Source: Conus ventricosus (Eukaryota; Mollusca; Gastropoda; Neogastropoda; Conidae). Taken from it: 64,000 nt of DNA. The notes below the pieces were generated by a model that searched no databases, was not told the origin of the DNA, and saw nothing but the letters and a program-made list of their open reading frames with translations. Location: positions 35,593,139-35,657,138 of the forward strand of contig CM031610.1 of the NCBI GenBank assembly GCA_018398815.1, read 5' to 3'. Positions 14,501 through 29,186 of this stretch are shown piece after piece; position 1 is the first letter of the stretch, and every line of letters starts with the position of its first letter. Position numbers and translations under genes: made by a program.

Positions 14501-17058
14501 GATGAGGATCGGACAGTCAGAGATGTGCCCATGCCATACAGCTGCTATGACAACCGAACATCTCCTGCAGCACTGCCATCTGCATGACGCCCTGAGGAAC
14601 GAAACGTGGCCTGAGGCAAAGGCCCTGAACGAGAAGCTGCATGGCGGCCAGGCAGCCCTGGAGAGGACGGCAGCGTTTGCGAGGCAGACTGGTGTATCCA
14701 TCTAACGTGGTGATCGACGAAGAAGAAGTTTTGATAGGGGGTTTAGTGGTGACTGTTCTAATGGGGATTCAGAAGTGTCTGCTCTGATGGATTGACTGTG
14801 CTAATGGGGATTCAGAAGTGTCTGCTCTGATGGATAGTCAGTAGTGCCAGTTTTGATGAATGTTCAGTGGTGCCTGTTCACAAGAAATTTCAGCTTTGCC
14901 TGTTCGAAGGGTTTTTAGTGATACCTGTTCTGAAGTGCTCAGTAGTGCCTAGTCTGGTGAGTGTTCAGCGGCGCCTGTCTTGAAGGGTGTTTAGTGATAA
15001 CCTCTTCTGACAGGTGTTCAGTATTGCCTGTTCTGATGGGTATCAAGAGATGCCTCTTCTGATGGGTGTTAAAAGGTTCCTGTTCAGATGGGTATTAGGT
15101 GGTGCTTGTTCTAATGGGTGTTATGTGGTGCTTGTTCTAATGGGCGTTTACCGCTAAACCTCTTGTGATGTGTGTTCAGTTGTGCTTGTTCTGATGTGCA
15201 TCCACTGGTACTAGTTCTGACGGGTGTTCAGTGGTGCCATTTCTGATGAATGTTCATTGTTGCCTGTGCTCATGGGTGTATTGCAGTACCTGTTTTAAAT
15301 GATTTTTTGCTTTAAAAAAAACAACTACAAACAAACAAAAACAAGCCCAGCGCCACCTTAATGGGTGCTCACTGTCTGCAGTTCTGATGGGCGTTTACCT
15401 GAGTCGCTTCTGATGGGTCCTCCTGGTGCCCTTTCAAATCAAGTGTTCAGTGATATGCTCATGGGTGTTTGGCAGTGACTTTTCTTATGATGTTCAGTGG
15501 TGCTCGTCTCATGGGTGTTTGGTGCCCGTTATGATGGGTGTTCAGGTGTTCTTCTGACGGATGTCCTGTAAAGACTTTTCTAACGTGCATTCAGTAGCGC
15601 CGATCATGAAGGGTGTTTACTGGTACCTATTCTTCCAACAGGTGCTCACTGGCTCCAACTATGATGAGTGTTCACTTGTGACTGTTATCATGGATGTTCG
15701 GTGGTGCCTGTTCTGATGAGTTGCCAGAGGTGTCTGACGGGACTCCAGCAGTGCTGCATGCTGAGGAGTATTCAGTGGTGCCTGATCTGAGAGGTGTTCA
15801 GTATACTTGTTCTCAGGGCTGTTAGTGTGCCTGTTCTGATGGGTGCACAACAGTGCCAGTTCTAATGAGTGTTCTGTGAGACCTGTTCTGAACAGTATTC
15901 AATCAATATTGCCTTTGAGAACAGCACACAGAATGCATGAGGTCATGCACTTCCAATTACATACACTATCATGTTCTTCCAAACCTGAAGATACAACCCC
16001 AAAACCCCAGTGTACTGACTTGATGTAGGCATAGTAATGACCGCCTGCTGCACTGCCAGAATGGATCATGATGGAGAACAGCTCATACACATATGGACCC
16101 TGCACACACAGACCACACAATTTTTGTTTTATCTTTAATTTTCACTATAAATACTTTGTGACATCATTCTCTCTCTTTCACAAAATTTAGAGAAGTTGTC
16201 TACTGTCTATGCCTTCATATGCATATATGATAAAGCTACTACATACGAGAACCACAATGCTTTTAAAAACCCACCACACATTTTATCTAAATCATTCCCT
16301 TCAACCAATTAACAAACAGAACATGTTTCTTTCTCACGTATGATTTTTGTGTGTGTGGATTTTTTGTTATCTGGGTGCTTTTTTTGGTTATTAGAACTGA
16401 AAAAAAGGCTCCTTAAATGAAATCTATGAAGGCATGCACACAACTACACCAAACGCACATGTAAATAGAAGGTCCACAGAACATACTTGGTGTCTTCCCT
16501 CCACAAAAGTTCCTAGTCCATATTCCTTTACCCCAACGTGCATATACTGATAACAAAAGAAACACAGATGGTGGCAGGAATAGGCAGACAGTGGGTGTCA
16601 ATCAGCTGTTGTCCAGTCCCTACCTTGGAAGCCAGTTCTCTTGCATTGCGGTCATTGGTGGCAGCTTCGCTGCTGACACTGGAGGCATCGCTATTGGACG
16701 ATGCTGCTGAGCCACCCCCTTCCATCTCTATCCCTTCATCAATGGCTGCAAATGTGAAACAGGAAACATGCAATCAATTAAAGGTCTTTCCCCCCCCCCC
16801 CCCCCTTTTTTGCCAATATTTGTTACTCAGCTATAATGCTTTATCCTATTTCTTTTTATCAGTCCTGGAAATTTAGCATGGTAAAAAAAAAATTAAAAAA
16901 AAAATCACAGCTGGTACAGCAAGAGTGTGTAAGTCTAACAGTGCCAGATTATTACAGGAAATATGTAAAACAAAGAGAGAAAGAGACAGAGAGAGGAGGG
17001 GGGAGACAGAGACAGCGAGCAAGGAAAAGGGGAGAGAGAGAGAGAGAGAGAGACAGAG

Positions 17059-17132
<74 letters not shown>

Positions 17133-20100
17133 GCGAGCATGGGAACAAATGTATGTGTGCCTGGAGGAAGAACAGACAGACAGGTCAGAAAAAGACAGCA
17201 CTGATGACTGACTGAGAGACAAACTGACAAAGAGAGAACAAGCATATGTACTGGCATTTTACTAAACATCATAATGTCAAATCCATAGAGTCTCAAATGC
17301 TGGTTTCCTAGTGGACTGCATAATCTAAATGATTATGAACGGTATCACCCTTGATCTTAAACATCTCCACTAGAACCCTTACACCTCATCCTCAACCCCA
17401 CCCCCTTATGTCAGCATGCAAAATTGTCAATAAAACATAATCCTTATCACACAATTTTTGTGACTGAGGCGAATACAATTCCTTGCATCCTCGTGATATC
17501 AAATAGCATCAAGAGCCTGACAAAGGTCCTACATAGAGAACTAAAAGACTGTTTTACTGATATGTCAATTTCTGCAAAACAACTGTGTGTATCTACAATA
17601 ACTTAAAACATTCCCAAATCTGCCCCAGTGACACCATACTATGCTGTGTGATGGTCAACAGACAGCAATCAGAAATCAAACCGACAATTCTTTTGATTAT
17701 GGTAAATTATACAATAATTAATACAAGCCAAACTCTGTTAAAATAATGGTCAAATCATCAGTAATAACTGTTCTGTAATCAGTGGTCTTCCTTTACACAC
17801 ACAAAACACAAAAATTTCAGTAATATAAAGATGAACATTTTCAATTCAAATGTCCCCCATCATTACAGTTCTAATAATGAAGTTACATATAATTTTTTTT
17901 TTTTAAAGAATAAAACTGTTATTTGAGAAATTCTGTAAATCCCTGAAGTGCTGTTCCCCAAATTTCAATGTTTTCAAGGAGATTCAGTGATTATGGGAAT
18001 CCTGGATCCAGGATTTTCAACGACCTCTGTTGGTTGTTACTGAGCCATCAACAGGTAGCGCAGCCTCACCTTCATCCCCACTATCAGTAGCTGTGGTCGT
18101 GGTGGCTGCAGCACAGGCCTGTTTGGTGCTCTCGCTCTCCAGTCCTGCTTCTGGGCTCTCTCCAATCTCCCCATTCTCCACCACCTCACAAAAGCGGTTG
18201 AGGTCAAGGATCTCTGGAAAAACCATCCTGTGGGAAGGAAAAAAAAACAACAACACTGAGATTGTGCACAAACATTTGAGAGCGTTCATCTGAGTAAATA
18301 TAGACCTATTCACACTAGAACTACACTAGAATTGTTATTGATACTCTTTCCAATTAAAATGTTCATATTGCGACAAAATGTGTGCACACATCTTCCATTT
18401 CAGAAGAGAAGGGGAATCTCCAATATCTGTAAAAAGCAGAAAGGCAAGGGAAGAGGGAGGATGGATTTGTTTTCACTTACCAAGATCACACAGTAAGGGT
18501 TAAAGGGATACCTGATCCTCAAGATCTTCAGTAGGAATATATGCAAACTTTGGCACCAATTCTTTGCTCTCTCACTAATTCCTAAAGATAATTTTCAGGG
18601 TCTGGGGCCCCTGCACTGTTCCAATGCATCAGCATGTGATGCTGTCGAAGAATCAGGCACAAGCCAGACACAATTTCACGCACAAGACTAGCAAATGTTG
18701 TCCCCTTTTTTGTCAAGCCCGCACAATGATTACACAAGAGCAATTACCACTCAAGAATTTAGTCTACAAACTTTTTTTCGATGTCTTTGTTGTTGTTGAT
18801 TTTGGTATTCATCATATTTTCACCAATGAGTACAAAATTATGGTGAAATTGTACAAATTAACATGTTGGTGGATGTTATCCACTCCACCCTGAAAGAACC
18901 AGATGATCCTTTCTTTTGCTGTTCCAAGTCATTGCTAAGTATTTTTTTCACTGGACCAAGCATCCTGGACCCTGACAAGCAATTTTAAACATCTTGTCTT
19001 GACATCATAAATTTTGCAGAAAAACACTGTTAACAATCAAACTGAATTATCTTCTTTTAATTTCAATTTGAACTGACTGAAAGCTATAAGTAAATTGATA
19101 CATTTTTCTTTTTTTCCCTTTTTTTAAAAAAAAAGACAGTGAAAAGTTAACAATGACACCCCTTACATTTCCACATTTTCGACTTAAATGAAAAAAAAAG
19201 GTGCTAAATTGAGCTTCTAGCATAAATACCAATAAGCAGGCCTCTCAAAAAGATGTTGACTGCAAACCCAAAAAAAGTGAATGATGAGTAAACATAGAAA
19301 ACACACAACACACACACACACACACACACAAAATAAAAGGCAACCATTTCTAACCTTTTAACTGGAGTCCTATATGCCTGCCCATCATTAACAGGCAACC
19401 CACAATTCAGCCCCAAGCCACCCATCTCTTTCGTTCCCTTTCCTTTTGGGGGAACTTTTGAGTGTTAAGTGTGCCACTGAAGGTATCAGCTGTGGCCGAA
19501 GCAATCCCCCTTCACTTAAGCCTTAAGAGTATTATTTTTTAGAGTATCATTTCTGAACTTTCGTCAAATACAACTGTGAATGAGAATGATTAGTGACCGT
19601 CCCTCCAACACAACTGTGACAGTTTAGCAACCAAGGCACCGCTGAATTGATAACAATGCACATTCACAAAATTTTTGGCCCTGATACCCTTGTATACAAA
19701 CCACTTATGGTTTTTGAGCTACATACAATGAATTTCAAGAAACAAACTTGGCATTATCATTTCTTTTCTTAAAAATGTATTCAAAATAGGGCTTTGGCTA
19801 AGTGTTCACACACAGGGAAGCTGCATTGCAAAAAAGACAGAAATGCTTGTTCTCTACCATGGTCTTGTATCGCATACAAGAAAGCTAAACTGACCACAAC
19901 GGTCTGTTATAAACATAAAAAAGACAGGAACTGATGCACACACTAAAAACTATGTCTCTGTTTACATAGGGCATTACCAAAACCACAGAGTTAGCGCTGA
20001 GTCTACAGGCATTACCATTACTTCAAATCTTTGCCTTCTCACCTGTCATTGAGTTTTATAACGATGAAGGGTGGTGTAGTCAAAATCAAAGCGTTTCAGT

Positions 20101-23100
20101 TTGCAAGGTCAACAAGTAGGGAAATGTCATGAACTTCAAACCCTGCACAAAAGACAGAAGAAAATTTCAATCCCATTCAAAAAATGTATCCAAAAAAAAG
20201 AAAAAAAGACAACATTAGCAACGTGATCTCTAGAAGAACAGAACTGGTTGGTTGGTTTAAATTTAAATATTTCTCTTTGCATGCAACAACAGTCAGAAAT
20301 GACAGAAATCCAATCATCTTCACATACCAAACACAAGTCCTCTGTTTGTTAGGAAACCTACTCAAGAGTTTACAGTAGGATACAAAGGGTGAATCAGAGG
20401 AAGTAAGTCTTACACAAAAATACACTTGGGTGCTGAGGCACGTTGAGGGATGAATTCAGCTCTTTCTCACATGAATGTTTGTAGAAACATCCTAATTGTA
20501 TATGGTGATGCCTTTTGTCAAGTAAGAATGAGGAATTTGTTTGGACATGTAAATATGAGAAAAGTAACAGTTGTTTACTTTCTTTCACCCAACAGAATTA
20601 AAACCATCTCCTCCTATCTCTGTGTATATCATCCAGCTCATAATGCTGAAAAGCTAGTTGAAGGTGCTAATCCTTCTGCTACATTCATCATCTCACACAC
20701 TACAAGACAAAGCAAACCAAATCAAGAAAATTAATAAAAGATCTAGTACACTTAAAATGAAACAGTCAGGCTGGCAAATACCATGGCTGAGAGGACAGGT
20801 GGCTGGTGCCCATCTTAGATATACACTAGTATCTAGTTGTCAGACTACCTGTCAACCTAATTGCAATATCAAAGATCGCAAATAAAGACTCAAGAATGAA
20901 AAACCTATGATACAAAAAGATAAATTATAAGGTTAAAATTTTTCCAACACCAGTAGATTTTTTAAAAAATAAGTCAGTAGCATTTTAAATAAAAAGATCA
21001 CCATACAAAGTACAATAAAAGAAGACATGAAACATCTCACCTTATGAGCATTGCATTTTTTGTTGCACTTTTCACAGAAATACTGATTGGCCCCCTCTAA
21101 GGTCTCTGGCTGGACAAATGCATCCATGGACTCCTCCTGCATCAAAGAACATGTACCTCACAATGTGCAGCATTTCAAACCATTTGCACTGTCTTTGATG
21201 AAAAAAAGTACACCACCTATGTTCATAAAATAACCAAAAGGAGACAGCCTCGTGCCAAATCATTGTCAGACACATTACAGCAGTGAGCGCTCAACTTACT
21301 GTCACTTAACGTATCTTATTACTGTCATGAATTTGTTGTTGCTGCTGGTGGTAACAGTACTGGAAAAGAGAAGTAAATGCAATAAACTGGGGCGAAGGAG
21401 GAGGGCGCACAGTGGCAGACATAAGTACCCAGATCTAATTTCAAGGACTTTTCTTTTTATATGTTAGACCTGGAACGCAAGGAAAGGAAATCAGAAATGA
21501 TTAAAAACAATAATACTGATATTTAGAGAAGGCTAACTATACAGAACACTGCAAGAAAGCTTTATATTCTTTTTATGTTCTTTCGAAAGTTCTTAAATGA
21601 TTTGCCACACTGAATCAGTGCAAAACTAGCCAAACTAAAATCAGGCTGTTGTCCTAGATCTCAAAATTGTAACCGAGTTGTTGCTGCTGCCAAATGCAGG
21701 GAGGAGTAACAGATATCTCTGGTGAATTTACCACTAAGACTGGTTTCTTCATAGAGGACAAAGCAAGTGACAGTTTCTTTAATTAATTTGAAAAAAAAAA
21801 CCCTGTGAAAATGGTGGTTAAGATCAATGAAGTAAACTGAAAGATCACAAGTAACTGGTATAAGAAAAGACCACACTGGACTGAGAATGATCATAAGAAA
21901 TAGAGCTTGTTCAGAGAGAAAATGACCACTGATCTAAACAATACAAGCATATCTAGCAAAGTCCTCTGATAAAGGGGAACCAGAATGCGGGAGTGTAACG
22001 TGTGATCTACCTGCAACTGAAACTTCGATTGAGTGATCTTATCTCTGGAGAAGAAGGAAAAAAAAACTACTTCGACTGAGTGATCTTATCTCTGGAGAAG
22101 AACAAGAAAAAGAACTCTAAGAAGCAAAATTTTGGTGCAACAAGATCATCTACATCCATCTGTTCATCATTATTTCTTACAAAGCCATACCTTCTCCAAG
22201 AAGACAACTCCTCCATTCACAAATCCCTTAAAATAAAATAGTGGAAGTGACAAGTGTCCATTTTTACACTGCCATGGCCAGGACAGTCAGCTCATCTCAG
22301 CCCAACTGAAACTGGGTATTTTTGAAAAGCAAAAATAATAGCTGCATGCAATGCGCTGTCACTCTTGCAGAGTAATGAACTCACAGTGGTGTGGAATGAA
22401 GTGTCTATAGTATCTTCAAAAACGTTTTTACACTCTACAACGATGTCCACACTTGTTCTGCACCTGGGAGGCCACTTGACCCAATATTACTGAATCCGAA
22501 TTTTAAACAACATATGGGAAAAGTTTAATTTTTCAAATGGTAAATCTCATAAATCTCACAATTCTGAAAAAGTTTGATGATTTGGCACTGGACTATAAAC
22601 AGACATCAAGTAGAAGGTACTTACACATTTTCAACATGTTTGCTATAATGCATGTTAATGTGTGTGTTGTGTGCGTATGTGAGTGTGTTTACAGTCTCCC
22701 ATCATTATTGGCAATTAATCTTGAAATATCACTACACACATTTTCTTTTGTTTTTATGTATCTGCCCAGGCCCCATATTATCTACCATTTTTCAGCAGTA
22801 TAATGAGTGTTCTCAGCTGTAAGAATGTGGCAGCATTTCCACATTCGAACTCCTGCAGTAATAGCCAAGAAAAGGTCTATAGTTAACCAATCATATTCTT
22901 TCTTTGATTCAAACTCTGAAAACAAATGCAAATTTTCACATAACTGAAGCCAGCTTGCAAGTGATTTGATTAACGTTACTGTCAATGTGACAATCTGTTA
23001 TGCACTGTGAATATCGTTATCATATGTTGAAAAAAATATATAAAAATTAGTTAAAAGTAAGTCCTATACCGAACTAATTACAGAGCATTTTATATTGAAG

Positions 23101-23986
23101 CTATTTACTTCAAATTTGGCATGTGTTATACCACTGATACATTCTATCATTGAGCCATATTTCAAGGTGATAATTTAATCAAAAGCTGAGAAACAAAAAT
23201 ACCCCATTTCAATGCCTAGCACCACCTTCAAAGCAGAAAACTAAGATGGGAAGGGCAATGAAAAAAACACACACAAAAAAAAAACCTGAAAGGTTGACAA
23301 AAACAGCCAACCTACGATGATTTTAATGGATTGGTAGTCAGCATATATGCAACGCGTTATCCAGGTAATTTTTTTTTTTTTTTTTTTACAAATCTGCCCG
23401 AGACCAATGTTTGACAGTTTCTATATGATCTTGACAATTGTAATCACCCCCATGTCTAACTGAAACACCTATCAAACACAGTTGAGCTCACAAAAGACAA
23501 AACATCACAATGCTTCAGCACAACATATTTTTCTATTTACTTCGAGAACCACTGATAGGTGGCAACCACCGACGTGTATGGTTTCTGGTTTTTGGAGCCA
23601 ATGCCAGCGATCTTCAAGTCTGGCTTTCTATGTCATCACCGACTTCAGATTCAGAATCAGTTTTGTTCTGCCTCTTTGATGCCACTTTGTTTTTGCATGC
23701 GTGAGCTGAAGACACGTCTGCCACCAGAATCACATGGCTGCTATTCTCAAGAGTTTCACAAGTGGCCAAAATCACCTCAGGTGAACCAAGACGATGTAAA
23801 ATGAAATTGTAGGTTTTCCAGTCAACAAAATTTTAGTGTTTTTTTCCCCCAACTTGCCCATACTACTGTAATCTGGGGGTTTGCTAGGGGTTGAAACACA
23901 GAAACTGTAGATTAATCCTAGCACTACTCAGGCACTTCATTACACCGAGTGAAATCTTTGACTTGGTGGGCAAGCACACCTACAAG

Positions 23987-24046
<60 letters not shown>

Positions 24047-25324
24047 GAAATCTTCAACTCTGTAAATGTTTGACTCACACATGCATCACACACTGACAGT
24101 GGAATCTTGTACATTGTAAATTCATCACTTACTCTGAGAACCATAGGGGTTCCTTACTACCCAACATATTCAAAAACATGATCACAGATTCTATGCTACT
24201 TCATTCAGATACTTCAGCACATACCACACTTCCATAAGCCTGGTTGGAACCATATGGACGCACCACCAAAGGTATATCCAGGTACGAGTCTATCCTTGCG
24301 CTTTCATTTTGGCACTGTGGAGAAGAAAAAAAAAAAGAAAATCAAACACCTGAAAATATTAATAAATAACATCCTTTCAAACTTCTAGATGCTGGTTTAA
24401 AGCTTCAGGGAATATAAAATATCTACTTAGGTTAACCAATACTTCAGCTGCACTTTGCTTCGCATAAGAAAGTAAAGAACAGAAGAAGATAGACGCGAAG
24501 GTGCGGGTGGGACCCAGAGAAGTACTGAATTTCAGTTGCACTTCACATCGCACATGATATGATGGCCGACTAAGATAAGGGAAATCTTGTTTGTTATCAC
24601 TTGGTCTTTACTTAACCTACATAAAATCAAAATGAAGCAAAAGATAAAAAAACCCAGGAAAATCAATAACACAAATCATCTTCAGCGAATTTCTTTCAAA
24701 TTCTATCTGCCCTCACTGAACTTGGCCATTTTTTTTATGAAATAAATCTACAGCATAAACATGTACATTCCATAGGTTCCATTTAAGCTGTTGGTAAGTC
24801 TGCAAAGCAATTTTTTCCCACTGTTTTTGGGAAAACATTTGTCAGGAAGAGTAGCAATGTATCATTTTTTGTACATTACAAGCTGACAAAATGTACAAAA
24901 ACACTCTTAAGCAGGCACCCAGTACCTCCAGACACTTGACGTAGTCCTTGAGCTTTCCCTGGTACAGCTGGTTGATAAGGTTGGCCTGGTCCGTTCCTTT
25001 CCAGGTGTGTTCCAGAGCATCAAACATTACCCGGCACAACTCTTGCACATCATGTTGCTGCCACACTTAAGACACAAACATAAAGTGGATTTTGCAGCTT
25101 CTGTACCCAGCGTTCAGGAAGAGCAATGGGGATCAGGGTATTGTTTGTACTATTGGCCTTCTTGTATGTGTGTCTGTCAGCATGCCTACTCAAGCACAGT
25201 AGAGTGGCTGGACTGTCGTCACATTGTGGGGGAAAAGCTACCTCATCCATTCCCTTTTGTCACATGCGATCACAGCACTGCTTAAAAAGATGTATCCTTT
25301 ATCATTCCATCCAACCCCATGATC

Positions 25325-25359
<35 letters not shown>

Positions 25360-28300
25360 TCAATAAAAGTTAATAGCTCAATTAAAAGCCTTGGAATATC
25401 CCACAACTTAACAAAGAAATATAAAAATGTTGAGTCCAAACCTTTATCTGAAGATCTGTACTGGCTACGAGCATAAAATTATTGTCAGCACCTACTGAAT
25501 AACAAGAGTATGTTATCAATAAATATATATGCTGACATCGAACACACACACACACACATCAAAATGCACAGTATAACTATCATGGCGCTCAAGTTGTAAA
25601 ACACATTTTCAGAGTCTACTACTCATAAAAGATATTTTTAGAGAAACAAAAGTAACAGCCAGATTCTAGTAATCTGTCATAACTATAACCTTACTCAACA
25701 CTTGAGTTCAGAAACTACCATCTACAGACTTCTAAAAAATTAACATGATCATATGTCCATTTTTTCTCTCTGTCTATAACACTAACATTTGTCACATTTT
25801 CAAACATTAATGAAATTATACATTTGTCACATTTTCTAACATTAATGAAAGTATGTCACGTGGCAGTCCTGCTCAGACAGTTTTTCAAGTATATGCTTTT
25901 ACACCTGGTTCAAACGTTCAGTTGTTAAATCTGGAATCAGCTGGGTTTTCAAACTGTCAGATTAACAGCAAATATTCTCACAGCACATGTACTTTTTTCA
26001 TTTTGACTGAATTCTTCTTCAGCTTCAGAATCCATAGCCTTGCCATTTCAGAGCATCTTCCTCCTTCATCCATCCAGTTTAAATTTACATCTATTTCCTT
26101 TCACTTTATCTAGTTGATTTTTGTCCCATTCTTCCATCCTGAGAAACCTTACCTTTATGTTGGTTCTGGAAAGTCAATACCATGCAGTTAAACAAAAGAT
26201 GATGTAGTTTGTATGGCAGAAACTCTGAGTGACCTTGGCCTTCCTATTGAAATCATGGCATTTCAGTTGCAGCATCAGTATCTGACATGAAATGTCTCTG
26301 AATGTTTGATGGTTTAAAGACTGTAATTGAATGACATCTGTCACAGCTTCACTGTGGTACAAAAGATGGTGAAAAGCAAAAGATCATGCTGTCCTCCTCG
26401 TCTATAAAATTATTTTCCATTCTGCCTTTAAACCTGCACCCATCATAATCCACTTACCAAAATCCATTCACCCCAAAAGAAAAAAGTGGACGGAAATTAA
26501 ACTGCTTAACATATTAAAAAAATGAACATAGGGATGGCACAATGAAATTACACATATACTTGATAAGGTATTTAATATATACTTAATAAGGTATTTAAAA
26601 CAAATAAAACAAATGAAAAACCTACATACATACCTTCACTGCTATCCCAACCGAAACTTTTTGTCAGGTCTGTAGTTTCCACAGATCTTTTGCCACTTGT
26701 CTGAAACAATAGCATCAATCTGCATCTAATACCAGCTTTTGCAAAGTCTGCACCTGATACAAGATTCTGCAAAGTCTGCATGAAAGTGCACCAATTCATA
26801 TTCTTCACTGAACTCAACAATTAATATCCTAAACGAATCACTTTCACACATCTATACTATTGCTAGTTCAATATAATTATTACAATAACATCTATTACTT
26901 ACAAATGCCCACCGAGTGTACTATATTATGCACATGAAGCACCACATTCTTGATTCTCTTTCTCCAACATCACATACCATTTGACCAAACCCAGCACCAG
27001 AGTCAGAAGTTAAAACAAACAAACAGGAAGGGTGAATTCAGGAAGAAACACTCTATGGCGACAGAAAAAAATCACTTTGCTATCTCTAGATCAACTATCC
27101 TGTAAAGTGTGCACTCATGACAGGCTTGTTAGTTTGGGGTATTTTTTTGTTTTATCATATCTGTTTTCATCTTCATTCTGATCTGTTATGACTGAAGGAA
27201 ACAGAACATCCTCAGACAGTAATATGAGGTAAACAAATCCCAAAACCTAGCAGTCACCCTCACATGCAGACCAGTCCAATCTGGTTTACCTGCAGTTGAA
27301 GAAACAAGCGCTGGAGCTGAAATGGGATGCTTTTTGCAGCGTCATCTTCTCTCCTTTTCTTGTATGCCCACCTGAACATGGAACAATGGGCAAACAAAAC
27401 AAATTACCATCCAGTGACTGATAAACAATCAGGCCAACTTTCTGCTCCAATGGACAATTACAGGCACATAACTCTAGCCAGTAATACCTTACTTCTGCTA
27501 AGGATGCTGTGTTTTCATCCAGGCTTGTTGGTTGGTTTGTCTTTCAAAAAGAAAAAAAAAAAGAAAAAAATTCCACCTTATTTTAACTTCCCTTGGTGAA
27601 AGGATGAAATGTGGCCCAAAGACCAACACATTTCTTTTGATGGGGATCCGCATCAAAGGGTGGATCCAGGATCTCCTCGCATTTGTACAAGTCTACGCTC
27701 TCCAAAGTGCCTTTCTGGTTATTTTTCATTCATGTCACGCCATTTCACAGTATTCCCTTTCATAATATTCAGTTTCTTTTCAAAGCAGCTTGGGTGACTT
27801 CAATCCTATGACAGCATACCTGTGTTGACTGGATTTTTGCCTTGGGTGGGCTGCTCAGTGAGCATGAATATCCTGTAAATAAGTTATTTCAAAGTACATT
27901 TTTTTTACTAATTTCTCGGCTACAACTACAACTGTAGAGAAGCATTCACTGTCACTGTCAACAAACATCTTACATCTAATAGCACTTCGTTGAGTGATGC
28001 AGTCATCTGTCTTGTCTACCTTGCCACTATTTTCATCTGAAATAACTGATGTTAGTTGCTTTCTTTCAGATGATGGTTTCCATAGTTAGCATATGATTGG
28101 ATCTCAGGTGAAATATCCAAAGATTGATGGATGATAACTGTGTTGAATTACTACTGCTTCTTCCCATAGACTGTCAGCAAGATTACTAGGCTGAAACTGC
28201 ATTAATTAAGAACTTGGCAAGGTATATTACGAACAAAGACGCTTATGCGAAGATAAGCACACACTGCTGTCTCTGGAGCTCAGTGCTCCAAATGCACGCA

Positions 28301-29113
28301 GGTTGTTGTGAAAAGGTTACCTGGAGATTCTGTTTTCATCAACAAAAATACTTCATGAAATATATTGAAAGGTGAATATTCATGCATCAGTACATAGAAC
28401 GGTATGTCAGGAAAATGAAAATCAAATTCCTTGAAACCTACCTGTACAAAGCGTTGCGAAATTCAGGGGTCATGAACAAGTCTGCAGCAAGCTGTTGAGG
28501 TAACAGGTCATGGCCTGGTTGACCAGACCCACATAACCTGCAAGGAAAAGGATGATTTTGCATTCCTGCAAATCTCCTAAACACAGGAACAAACCAAAAT
28601 GAACACAGCCATGAAAAGAAAGACTAAGAGAACTCAACAGAAAAGAGACCAGATAAGGAACTGAGAGAGAGAGAGAGAGAGAGAGAAGAGAGAGAGAGGA
28701 GAGAGGAGAGAAGGAGAGAGAGAGAGAGAGGAGAGAGGAGAGAGAGAGAGAGAAAGAGAGAGAGAAAAAACAATTACATAGAATGAAATTGAAAATATAC
28801 ATCAAACTAGTCTGCAAATGATGTACAGTCATTCGCTTGTCTTGCATCCAATTTAACTCTTTCTGAACTTAAATAAACTTGAAATTACAATGCAGCAGCA
28901 CAATCATTTTCTCCACAACTAAGATCACACATTATTTCATTTTCCGTATCATGAACTGTTTATTAGGAAAAAAAAGCCCACAAGCATCATTTTGCAACCT
29001 ACACTTCTAAACTCATGGTTGGAAACACTCTGAAGATACGGGAGCTGATTTGCGCTAATATGCTTATTCAATAGAGCCCAACTGATTTCTAAATCAAGGA
29101 ATTCTTGAGGGAC

Positions 29114-29186
<73 letters not shown>

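Larger units (their letters stand above)
13054..14727 (+). mobile_element. 5'-truncated LINE (RT C-terminus + RNase H), inserted in minisatellite
   Basis: Flanked by the 13-bp direct repeat GTTTTGATAGGGG (13041-13053 and 14728-14740). That motif also belongs to the minisatellite, so it is suggestive rather than proof of a target duplication. The element is open from its first base, carries the end of an RT domain and an RNase H domain, and ends GATCGACGAAGAAGAAG. It is antisense to USP47. Confidence 0.85.

Noticed and set aside
16836..17296. ORFs rich in RE / SL repeats over GA arrays (also 28.5, 29.1, 33.5, 33.9 kb)
   Set aside because: Translations of (GA)n and (GACA)n microsatellites in USP47 introns.
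27820..27872. Constitutive USP47 exon
   Set aside because: 53 bp would shift the frame, while direct joining of 28442 to 27371 restores the conserved protein; kept only as a low-confidence candidate.
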